Source: Niastella vici (GTDB taxonomy: Bacteria; Bacteroidota; Bacteroidia; Chitinophagales; Chitinophagaceae). From it: a DNA stretch of 64,000 bases. This document shows positions 8,235-14,631 of the stretch, piece after piece. Both the position numbers and the translations under genes were made by a program. The stretch spans positions 186,001-250,000 of the forward strand of contig NZ_LVYD01000113.1 of the NCBI RefSeq assembly GCF_002077945.1, given 5' to 3'. The notes below the pieces were generated by a model. It was not told the DNA's origin. It was given only the letters and a program-made list of their open reading frames with translations, and did no database searches. Numbering within the stretch: position 1 is the first letter of the stretch; every line of letters begins with the position of its first letter.

Positions 8235-8906
8235 ATACCAGGCTAAGTTTTCGCCTTACCAGACTCAAAATGTCACATTTTGACTTAAGGATGCCGCATT
8301 TTGATTCAACATTTCGACTTACCAGAGCAACTTCAGCGCATTGCAGCCCCGGGTTGAGCCATACCTGAATGGAATTTCATCCTACCAGACTCGATTTACA
8401 TCATACCCGAATGGATTTTCATCATCCCAGGCTAAGATTTGGCCATACCAAAGGGAGGTATAGCCAAATCTTAGCCTGGAACGGCGAATTCTTAGCCAAT
8501 GATACCACAATGTTGCTTACTGACGCTCCATAATGAAATTTGGATACGACATTATGAGTTCCGGATACACTATAGTAATATCGGGATATTATATAGTTAT
8601 TACTGAAAATTGCATAGTTCCTGGATGCTGCCCCAAAGTTGCTAATTATGCCGCATATGTTGTAAACGATGGGGCACTTGTTGCAAACTATGGGACATTT
8701 GTTGTGAACGATGGGGCGCTTGTTGTAAACGATGGGACACTTGTTGTAAACGATGGGGCACTTGTTGCAAACGATGGGGTGCTTGTTGCAAACGGTGGGG
8801 CACTTGATCGCAACTTCTTGTGGAAAGTTTTTAAGGTTGAGGTGAAACTTCAAAACATTGGGGTCTAAGTTGCGAACATTGGGGCCTAAGTTGCGAACAT
8901 TGGGGC
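8235..8906. repeat. Array of 32 degenerate 21-bp units in unbroken phase
   Basis: The stretch divides into 32 consecutive units of exactly 21 bases with no insertion or deletion. Two related sub-families are seen. The left part (about 8235-8444) shares TACCAGACT near the unit start and CATC or GCC at the end. The right part (about 8508-8906) shares GTTGCAAACGATGGGGC, with seven near-identical copies at 8655-8801 and two identical copies at 8865-8906. Seven-codon heptads appear on translation: NDGALVV on plus and PIVYNKC on minus in the right half, TRLDLHH-like on plus in the left half in another frame. No frame is open through the whole array. I therefore regard the reading frames at 8422-8853 and 8533-8868 as by-products of the repeat rather than genes. 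Confidence 0.85.
8427..8479. repeat. Long inverted repeat inside the 21-bp array
   Basis: The 23-base arm at 8427-8449 pairs with 8457-8479 with a single mismatch and a 7-base loop (AAAGGGA). The core CCAGGCTAAGATTTGGC is matched by GCCAAATCTTAGCCTGG. It spans three units of the array and lies near the change from the left to the right sub-family. Transcribed RNA would fold into a strong hairpin. No T-tract follows on either strand, so it is not a standard terminator. Confidence 0.8.
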
Positions 8907-8981
8907 GTAGGTAAAAAACAAGAGACAGAGAATTTGATTTACCCTTTTGGCGAGGGCGTGGATTTGAGATGCCGCTTTCTA

Positions 8982-9279
8982 AGCTTGCTCCCAGGATTCC
9001 CGTGCCTCTTCACACCGTGGTAACGGAGCGATAGAAGAAAGCACGATCACAGAAGAAAAGATCAGGAAGGTATACGGGCTGAATAAAATTGCATTGGAGC
9101 GAGGTCAGAATTTAGCCCAGATGGTCTTATCATGGGTGTTGCGCGACAAACGGATCACTTCTGTCCTTTTAGGCGTCAGCAAGCCTGAACAGCTTACAGA
9201 CTCGCTGAAATGCCTGGCAGCCGCCCCTTTTACAGATGAAGAGTTGAAACTTATTGAAGATGTATTGCGCGGCTATTGA
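8982..9279 (+). pseudogene. Aldo/keto reductase remnant (C-terminal part)
   Basis: The frame ending at 9279 reads DSRASSHRGNGAIEE, ITEEKIRKVYGLNKIALERG, QNLAQMVLSWVLRDKRITSV and LLGVSKPEQLTDSL. This is the last quarter of the YghZ/AKR14-like aldo/keto reductase family. The frame is closed by a stop just before 8982, and the N-terminal barrel with the catalytic Tyr, Lys and His is missing. No intact upstream part is present: the preceding DNA is the 21-bp array. The fragment is therefore a truncated gene, perhaps cut when the array formed or was inserted. Confidence 0.7.
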
Positions 9280-9380
9280 TAAATATTCCAGAAAACAAGA
9301 TTTACGTTTTTTTATGTAACTGTCCAATTCACCCCACTATAAAGTCCATTTAAGCCCCGCCTGGGGCGAAATATAGCCAG

Positions 9381-9388
9381 TACATTTG
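9381..9388 (+). promoter_or_regulatory. Candidate -7 promoter box
   Basis: TACATTTG fits TAnnTTTG and ends 19 bases before the GTG start of the oxidoreductase gene at 9408. A -33 TTTG element is not evident. Confidence 0.4.
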
Positions 9389-9407
9389 TTGCCTAAAACC
9401 TGGCATC

Positions 9408-10415
9408 GTGAAAGCAATTCAGCTGGAACAATTTGGTATTGAGCATTTACAACTCAAAGAAATAGCAACCCCATCAATTGGGGAAAATGAAGTACTGGTG
9501 AAAACCACTGCCGTTTCATTGGAGTTTCACGACCTGATCATTGTAGAGAACAGGATCCCATTTGGCATTCCGCTTCCACTTATTCCCGTTTCTGAAGGCG
9601 TAGGAATAGTAGAAGAAGTCGGCGCTAAAGTGTCACGTTGGAAAAAAGGCGACCGGGTTATCATTCCTTTTATCTCCCGTTGGGAAGCAGGCAAAAACAC
9701 TCCTTACAACGACCAATTGCGAACCAGCTTTTCACGTCCGGGCCTTTTGGCAGAATTCACCGTGCAACCTGAAAACACGTTGGTAAGAACACCCAAAAAT
9801 TGTACAGATGAACAGGCAGCTCCATTATCAGTTTGCGGTCTAACGGTTTGGACCATTCTTGTTGAACAGGCTAATATCCGGGCCGGACAAACAATGCTGA
9901 TCCAGGGCAGTGGCGGTGTTAGTTTGTTTGCATTACAGATAGCCAAAACATTTGGACTGAAAGTGATAGCCACCACCGGCAGAAAGGAAAAAGAACAGCA
10001 ACTGAAAAACCTGGGAGCCGATGAAGTGATCAACTATAAAGAATTTCCACAATGGAGCAATGAAGTAAAACGCCTGAATGGTGGCGCCGGTGTAGATGTA
10101 ACGCTGGATGTAGCCGGCACAGACACTATTGAACAAAGCATACTCTCGGTAAAACAACACGGATTTGTTGGCCTGATCGGCCTCATGACAGGCACCAAAC
10201 TAACCATAGACCTGATCCCGCTTATTACGAACTACATCCGGCTGCAAGCTTATTCAGTTGGCAATGCACAGGAATTAAATGACCTGGTAAACGCTATTGA
10301 AAAAAATAACATCATACCCGTTATCGACAGCGTTTTTCCGCTGGAAAAAGTTCAGGATGCCTTTCACCGGTTTAAATCGGGCAAGGCATTTGGAAAAGTG
10401 ATCGTTACCTTATAA
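9408..10415 (+). CDS. Zinc-free medium-chain alcohol dehydrogenase / quinone oxidoreductase-like
   Basis: The gene starts with GTG and encodes 335 residues of the medium-chain dehydrogenase/reductase superfamily. The catalytic domain reads VSEGVGIVEEVGAKVSRWKK at about residues 63-82. At the place of the zinc-ligand GHE motif it has SEG, and the structural cysteine lobe is missing, so it should be zinc-free and probably reduces enone or quinone-type substrates with NADPH. The Rossmann motif is QGSGGVSLFALQIAKTFGLK, at about 167-186. The next gene (SRPBCC) starts 24 bases downstream and may be cotranscribed. The substrate is unknown. Confidence 0.85.
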   Translation: MKAIQLEQFGIEHLQLKEIATPSIGENEVLVKTTAVSLEFHDLIIVENRIPFGIPLPLIPVSEGVGIVEEVGAKVSRWKKGDRVIIPFISRWEAGKNTPYNDQLRTSFSRPGLLAEFTVQPENTLVRTPKNCTDEQAAPLSVCGLTVWTILVEQANIRAGQTMLIQGSGGVSLFALQIAKTFGLKVIATTGRKEKEQQLKNLGADEVINYKEFPQWSNEVKRLNGGAGVDVTLDVAGTDTIEQSILSVKQHGFVGLIGLMTGTKLTIDLIPLITNYIRLQAYSVGNAQELNDLVNAIEKNNIIPVIDSVFPLEKVQDAFHRFKSGKAFGKVIVTL

Positions 10416-10439
10416 ACATTCAAATTTAAATCTATAAAA

Positions 10440-10985
10440 ATGACTACATCAGATTTTACTACAACCATACTGGTCAATCGAACACCGCATGAAGCATTCA
10501 ATGCCATCAACAATGTTCGTGGCTGGTGGTCTGAAGAAATTGAAGGCAATACCAATACACTCAATGATGTGTTCAATTATCATTTTGAAGACATTCACCG
10601 TTGTCAAATAAAATTAATAGAAGTAATCCCTGACAAAAAAGTAGTTTGGCTGGTAATGGACAACTATTTCAAACCGGGGATCTTCGATGAAACGTCGAAA
10701 AATAAGGGTAGCAAGCAACCGTTCCCACATGACAAAAGCGAATGGACAGGTACCACAATCAGTTTTGAAATTGCTGAAAAGGATAACAAAACGCAGGTGC
10801 GCTTCACTCATATCGGACTGGTTCCCGACTATGAATGCTTTGAAGTTTGCCAAAATGCCTGGACGCACTATATACAGCAAAGCTTGATGGGTTTAATTAC
10901 CACAGGCAAAGGCCAGCCGAACGGTAGCGGCAAACCCATGACCGAAGATGAAGAGAAATTTCATGGGGCAACAGGCAAAGCATAA
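10440..10985 (+). CDS. SRPBCC/AHSA1-like domain protein
   Basis: A 181-residue single-domain protein of the START/Bet v1-like (SRPBCC) superfamily. The N-terminus ILVNRTPHEAFNAINNVRGW matches the usual first strand and helix. The strand LIEVIPDKKVVWLVMD and the C-terminal helix (CQNAWTHYIQQSLMGLITTG) complete the helix-grip fold. Such proteins bind hydrophobic ligands or act with Hsp90-activator-like roles; no catalytic residue can be assigned. It follows the oxidoreductase gene by 24 bases. The acidic loop around residues 35-45 and the hydrophilic tail after 160 are variable parts of the family. Confidence 0.75.
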   Translation: MTTSDFTTTILVNRTPHEAFNAINNVRGWWSEEIEGNTNTLNDVFNYHFEDIHRCQIKLIEVIPDKKVVWLVMDNYFKPGIFDETSKNKGSKQPFPHDKSEWTGTTISFEIAEKDNKTQVRFTHIGLVPDYECFEVCQNAWTHYIQQSLMGLITTGKGQPNGSGKPMTEDEEKFHGATGKA

Positions 10986-11074
10986 TTTTTCAAACGGGGT
11001 TGTGCCGATTTATCGGGACGGCCCCGTTTGCCCTTTCCCGGTTACCAATAAAATTGTATATTGGCACCCTACTT

Positions 11075-11728
11075 ATGAAAAAGTATCAAATCATCCTGAT
11101 CAGTGTTTTTGGGGCCCTTGTTTTATTAATCGTTATCGGGCGTTTAACCAATGCACTTCAATATTACAGCGTTCCCACAAAATCAAATGAACCCACTTTC
11201 AAAACAGGCTCACATTTCCTGGCCTCCAACTTATTTAAGCCTCAAAGATTCGATTTCATTTGTTATAAATCAACCGCCCCTGAATACGAAAAACAAACCT
11301 GGTTTCATAGAGTATGCGGGATGCCGGGTGATATTGTTGAGATCAGAAATGGCGACCTGTTCGTAAATGGTAAAAACAGTGATGGACCGCTTAACCTGAA
11401 AAAACTATACGTTATTCCCTATGCTATTGCAATCAATCTCGATTTTGAAGAGGGCGAAGCAATACCGCTTCCGGGCGATAGCATTTTGGCGCCCCTGGAA
11501 ACTATTAAACAAAAAGACATCATACAAAAATGCAGGCTCTATATTGACAGTAAAGAAGACCCTGCCATACATAGCACTTTTGGCAAACCCTGGTCGCCCT
11601 ATAATTTCGGGCCCTATACCGTTCCTGCCAATACCTATTTTGTAATGGGTGATAACCGGTACCGTTCTATGGACTCCAGGTATAATGGTCCGGTGGAAAA
11701 GAAAAATTACCTGACTACCCTATTTTGA
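11075..11728 (+). CDS. Signal peptidase I-like protein with His at the catalytic Lys site
   Basis: I use the ATG at 11075 (MKKYQIILISVFGALVLLIV), which gives one N-terminal membrane anchor and 217 residues; an upstream in-frame ATG at 11000 would put 25 unlikely residues before the anchor. The S26 boxes are visible: nucleophile Ser-37 in SNEPTFKTG, GMPGDIVEIRNG at 82-93 and the late box MGDNRYRSMDSRYNGPV. The residue that should be the general-base lysine (KR before the GxPGD box) is His-78 (FHRVCGMPGD), as in ER-type signal peptidases. It may use a Ser-His pair, or be inactive. It is convergent with, and 15 bases from, the peptide-export island, so a role in processing there is possible but unproven. 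Confidence 0.75.
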   Translation: MKKYQIILISVFGALVLLIVIGRLTNALQYYSVPTKSNEPTFKTGSHFLASNLFKPQRFDFICYKSTAPEYEKQTWFHRVCGMPGDIVEIRNGDLFVNGKNSDGPLNLKKLYVIPYAIAINLDFEEGEAIPLPGDSILAPLETIKQKDIIQKCRLYIDSKEDPAIHSTFGKPWSPYNFGPYTVPANTYFVMGDNRYRSMDSRYNGPVEKKNYLTTLF

Positions 11729-11743
11729 TAACTGCAAACGGCA

Positions 11744-13072
11744 TTATTTTTTAAAAAGCATTATATAGGCATTGTGGATCTGATTGATCCGGTGGGTGCT
11801 TTTTGCAAATAAGAAATTGAGCATTCCGGCATTTTCATTATGCATAGGTGTAACATCTGAATACCCAAAATCTTTTTGTTGAGAAATGAACGGGCAAAAC
11901 AACATCTTGTTTACAGTCATTTCAGAAAGCTTTTTGTCACCTATTACAGAATCATCAAAAGGTTCATTGAGAATAGATTGAAAGAATTTTTTAAAAATGA
12001 TTATAAATTGAGTTGAAAAACAAAAATTGGTCCATACCCTGTTTTCACTAACGGGTAATGCCAATCCAAATTTGCCCGATCCGCCAGACATATAATCAAC
12101 GTGCTGACCGTGTGCTTCAATAATATTTCTTATGAGTATCTCTTTGGAGTAATTTTCAGTGAACTCATGATCGTCTTCGCAAATAATAATTACATCATCA
12201 TCATTGACTATTGCTGCTTCAATTACTTTCCTGATACTCAACCATAAACCAACTGCCCCAACTTCATGACGGCATGCCTGTATTATGGAAACGTCGAACT
12301 CATTTTTTCCTCTAAATTGTTCCTCTATGTGTTTCCTTCGCTCGGTTCTTTCAGGTAGGTTGATTATATAAGTTGGAATTCTATATGATCCTATTTCGCA
12401 AAGATCCACCTCTTCCTTTAGCGAAAGGGTGTTATGGTAAAACTCCGAAATGTCTTTAATGGCATCAATTGTGGTGCAACTCTTTTTAAATAATGCTTCC
12501 ACCCTGCCCTCTACATTGTTCTTTGCAGTGGCATCGGAGTATCCAAACTCCTTTTGAACGGAAATAAATGGACAAATAAAAAATCTACGGTCTGTTAAGC
12601 TACAGATCTTATAATCGGCATCATCTCCGGCATTAAAACCGGCATTTAGCATTGTTTCAAAGAAATTCCTGAAAATTATCAGAAACTGAGTACCCGAAAA
12701 CATTTCCATCCAATACACATGCTCTGTACACTGTATAGTTCCGGTGAACCAACTTACCCCACCAGACAATACATCAGCGTTCAGCTTTTTTGCATCTGCA
12801 ATGGCGTTAAATAGTTTTTCTGACGAATAATCATCTGTGAACTGATGATCATCTTCACAAACTACTATAAAATCGGCTGACCTATTTTGAGCAATGGTTA
12901 TAACCTTTTTGATACTATTCCATAAACCAATAGGGCCAATATCGTGTGAACAGGCTTCAATTATCTGAACATCGAATTCCTTTTTATTTTTAAATTCCTG
13001 TAAAATGTATTCTTTTCTTTCTGTCCTGTGCTTTAAATTGATCACATAAACAGGAATAGGATGGTTGAACAT
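11744..13072 (-). CDS. Tandem-duplicated GT25-like glycosyltransferase
   Basis: Two copies of one glycosyltransferase domain make up 442 residues: about 5-205 and 228-435. Both start with the GT25-like signature (VYVINLKHRTERKEYI / TYIINLPERTERRKHI), share EACSHDIGPIGLWNSIKKVI / QACRHEVGAVGLWLSIRKVI, and keep the acidic VCEDDHQF / ICEDDHEF motif expected to bind metal and nucleotide sugar. Both also end with CPFISxQKxFGYSD. GT25 enzymes transfer galactose or glucose to saccharides or hydroxylysine. No membrane segment is seen, so it should act in the cytoplasm. It ends the minus-strand arm of the peptide island, 24 bases after the TlpA-type gene, making the exported peptide a candidate acceptor. 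Confidence 0.75.
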   Translation of the reverse strand: MFNHPIPVYVINLKHRTERKEYILQEFKNKKEFDVQIIEACSHDIGPIGLWNSIKKVITIAQNRSADFIVVCEDDHQFTDDYSSEKLFNAIADAKKLNADVLSGGVSWFTGTIQCTEHVYWMEMFSGTQFLIIFRNFFETMLNAGFNAGDDADYKICSLTDRRFFICPFISVQKEFGYSDATAKNNVEGRVEALFKKSCTTIDAIKDISEFYHNTLSLKEEVDLCEIGSYRIPTYIINLPERTERRKHIEEQFRGKNEFDVSIIQACRHEVGAVGLWLSIRKVIEAAIVNDDDVIIICEDDHEFTENYSKEILIRNIIEAHGQHVDYMSGGSGKFGLALPVSENRVWTNFCFSTQFIIIFKKFFQSILNEPFDDSVIGDKKLSEMTVNKMLFCPFISQQKDFGYSDVTPMHNENAGMLNFLFAKSTHRINQIHNAYIMLFKK

Positions 13073-13096
13073 GAATAATTTTTATTTGATAACATA

Positions 13097-14230
13097 TCAT
13101 TTAACTGACCTGGAAAGTAAATCAACCAGAACACCCGGCCTGTCTTCTTCACTGCTATAAACAATTACGCCTTCCTTATTGATCAAATAAATCAATGGAA
13201 TTGGTTTGCCACCATAATTTGTATAAATTTCCCTTTGGCGGTCGAAAATGGTTGTCCAATTTATTTTATGTACACCCATGGCCTTTGCGAAGGCTGAAGA
13301 ATCTGAATCGATGCTTATACTTATTACCTCCAGTCTATCGGCGCTGTAATTATCACGGATCTTTCTGATCGATGGCATTTCCTGCAGGCAGGGACGGCAC
13401 CAGGATGCCCAAAACTGCAGCAGAATATATTTCCCCCTGTAATTGCCTGTATTAATTGTTACGCCTGTAATATCGTTCGCCGAAAAAGCAGGCGCTTTTA
13501 GCCCTTTATTTGCGTGCACAATTCCATTCATAACTCTAACGGTCTCTTTCCCCTCAAAACTATTTCTAACAGCTGCAGGAAACGAAGCAAATACCTTTGA
13601 TAAAACGTCGGGCTTAATAAAGTTAGTTCCTGAAATATTCCGTTTGAACACCCAAAAGGAATAATATTGATCATTATACTTTTTTACAAATTCCAGTTGC
13701 TTTTTAACAAGAACACCTGACCTTTCATGCATGACCTGCATAACAGAATCCTTATTTGTTTCGTTAGTTTTATTGTCATAATAATCCATAATTTCATCCA
13801 GCTGCGAGGTTTCTTTTGCTGTAAAAAGGCGCATTTTTACTGCTGCCGGCAATTTCCTGATCTCAATGGCATTTAAAAGTTTGCAGCTATCTAAAGGATC
13901 AGCGGGTGTATCGCCATTTTTGCTTTCTGCAAAAACAAGTGAAGAAGACCCTTCGTTCAGGAAATACTCATTACTATAAAATGCCCCTGATGGCTTTCTG
14001 TATAAAACTGCAAGCATTACATATTTTGAATAAAACGTACCGGAAATGGTGGCTTTATTTTCATTAAACGTTGTGGCAACCGGGTATACCGTTTTGCCAT
14101 TATCATATTGCATAATGACCTTTCGGGTATCTATATTTGCAGGAAACCGGATCTCAGTAGTAAACTTTTTTTGGGCATAACAATCCTGCGCAAGGTATAT
14201 CGAAAGGGCAGCAATGAAATATCGCATCAT
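13097..14230 (-). CDS. TlpA-type thiol-disulfide oxidoreductase with DUF4369-like domain
   Basis: This exported protein of 377 residues has a signal peptide ending near CYAQ. The first ~120 residues resemble the beta-rich DUF4369 domain often fused to TlpA proteins in Bacteroidota. A helical linker follows. A C-terminal AhpC/TlpA thioredoxin fold starts at about residue 238 (APAFSANDITGVTINTGNYR) and carries the active-site motif WASWCRPC. The cis-Pro region is GKPIPLIYLIN. It should act in the periplasm as a reductase or isomerase of disulfides. In the peptide island it is a natural partner for the six-cysteine precursor and the VKOR fusion. A hairpin separates it from the precursor gene upstream. 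Confidence 0.85.
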   Translation of the reverse strand: MMRYFIAALSIYLAQDCYAQKKFTTEIRFPANIDTRKVIMQYDNGKTVYPVATTFNENKATISGTFYSKYVMLAVLYRKPSGAFYSNEYFLNEGSSSLVFAESKNGDTPADPLDSCKLLNAIEIRKLPAAVKMRLFTAKETSQLDEIMDYYDNKTNETNKDSVMQVMHERSGVLVKKQLEFVKKYNDQYYSFWVFKRNISGTNFIKPDVLSKVFASFPAAVRNSFEGKETVRVMNGIVHANKGLKAPAFSANDITGVTINTGNYRGKYILLQFWASWCRPCLQEMPSIRKIRDNYSADRLEVISISIDSDSSAFAKAMGVHKINWTTIFDRQREIYTNYGGKPIPLIYLINKEGVIVYSSEEDRPGVLVDLLSRSVK

Positions 14231-14261
14231 ATTCTAATAAGTTAGGTACCTATAAAGATAA

Positions 14262-14305
14262 AATATTTCTCCAGGTTATTCCCGGGTGCAACCTGGAGAA
14301 ATATT
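14262..14305 (-). terminator. Strong hairpin between precursor gene and tlpA-like gene
   Basis: Perfect 16-base arms (AATATTTCTCCAGGTT at 14262-14277 and its complement at 14290-14305) enclose a 12-base loop. It begins 24 bases after the stop of the precursor gene on the minus strand and is followed by a T-rich stretch. It could be a partial terminator or an mRNA-stabilising end that makes the precursor more abundant than the genes after it. Confidence 0.65.
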
Positions 14306-14329
14306 AATGATACCCGGTTTCAGGTAATA

Positions 14330-14554
14330 TTAGTGACAGGAACTATTGGAACCGTCGGGGCATACACATTGTGTATAACCGCTAACTACCTTTGTATTGC
14401 ACACTTTATATGAACTTCCCACAACACACAACGTAGAACATTGGCCGCTTCCGCCATCGTCTAAAACAGAACCACCAAACACATTTTTTAACTGATCTCT
14501 GGAAAGAACTTCTTTAGCGCCGAGTTCAAGCGCTTTCAACTTCAATTTTTTCAT
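14330..14554 (-). CDS. Double-glycine leader precursor peptide with six-cysteine core
   Basis: A 74-residue precursor. Residues 1-28 form a leader of the Bacteroidetes GG type: MKKLKLKALELGAKEVLSRD, then QLKNVFGG, with the LSRDQLKxVxGG pattern recognised by C39 peptidases. Cleavage after Gly-28 would release a 46-residue core starting SVLDDGGSGQC. The core has six cysteines at 39, 43, 52, 63, 65 and 73, enough for three disulfides, and many Ser and Thr residues that could carry sugars. There is no YGNGV motif, so it is not a bacteroidetocin-like pediocin. The gene lies between the VKOR fusion and the TlpA-type gene and opposite a peptidase-containing exporter. Bacteriocin or signalling activity is inferred only. 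Confidence 0.85.
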   Translation of the reverse strand: MKKLKLKALELGAKEVLSRDQLKNVFGGSVLDDGGSGQCSTLCVVGSSYKVCNTKVVSGYTQCVCPDGSNSSCH

Positions 14555-14588
14555 TTTTTTTCGTTTAGGACTGTTTAATAATTAAGAT

Positions 14589-14605
14589 CTTATCAGTTTG
14601 ATAAG
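14589..14605 (-). other. Small hairpin upstream of the precursor gene
   Basis: CTTATCA-GTT-TGATAAG gives a 7-bp perfect stem with a 3-base loop, located 35 bases upstream of the precursor start and 27 bases after the upstream stop. It may be a weak terminator, an attenuator or an RNA-processing site that isolates precursor mRNA. Confidence 0.45.
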
Positions 14606-14631
14606 AAATATTTCCCTCCATTGTACCATGG

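Noticed and set aside
8422-8853. Minus-strand frame with PIVYNKC heptads as a real repeat protein
   Set aside because: It is open only over part of the 21-bp array, a plus-strand frame is open at the same place, and neither has a convincing start or ribosome site.
8533-8868. Plus-strand frame with NDGALVV heptads as a beta-solenoid protein gene
   Set aside because: The array continues in phase on both sides of the frame while the frame closes, so openness is explained by repetition of units without stops.
8235-8906. CRISPR array
   Set aside because: Units are contiguous 21-mers with no constant repeat separated by variable spacers, and no cas gene is near.
11000-11074. Upstream start of the signal peptidase-like gene
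   Set aside because: It would put 25 residues before the membrane anchor and overlaps a region of poor coding character; the ATG at 11075 gives the usual family start.
14330-14554. Precursor peptide as a pediocin-like bacteroidetocin or lanthipeptide
   Set aside because: No YGNGV motif is present, and no lanthionine synthetase or cyclodehydratase gene is linked; disulfide enzymes are present instead.
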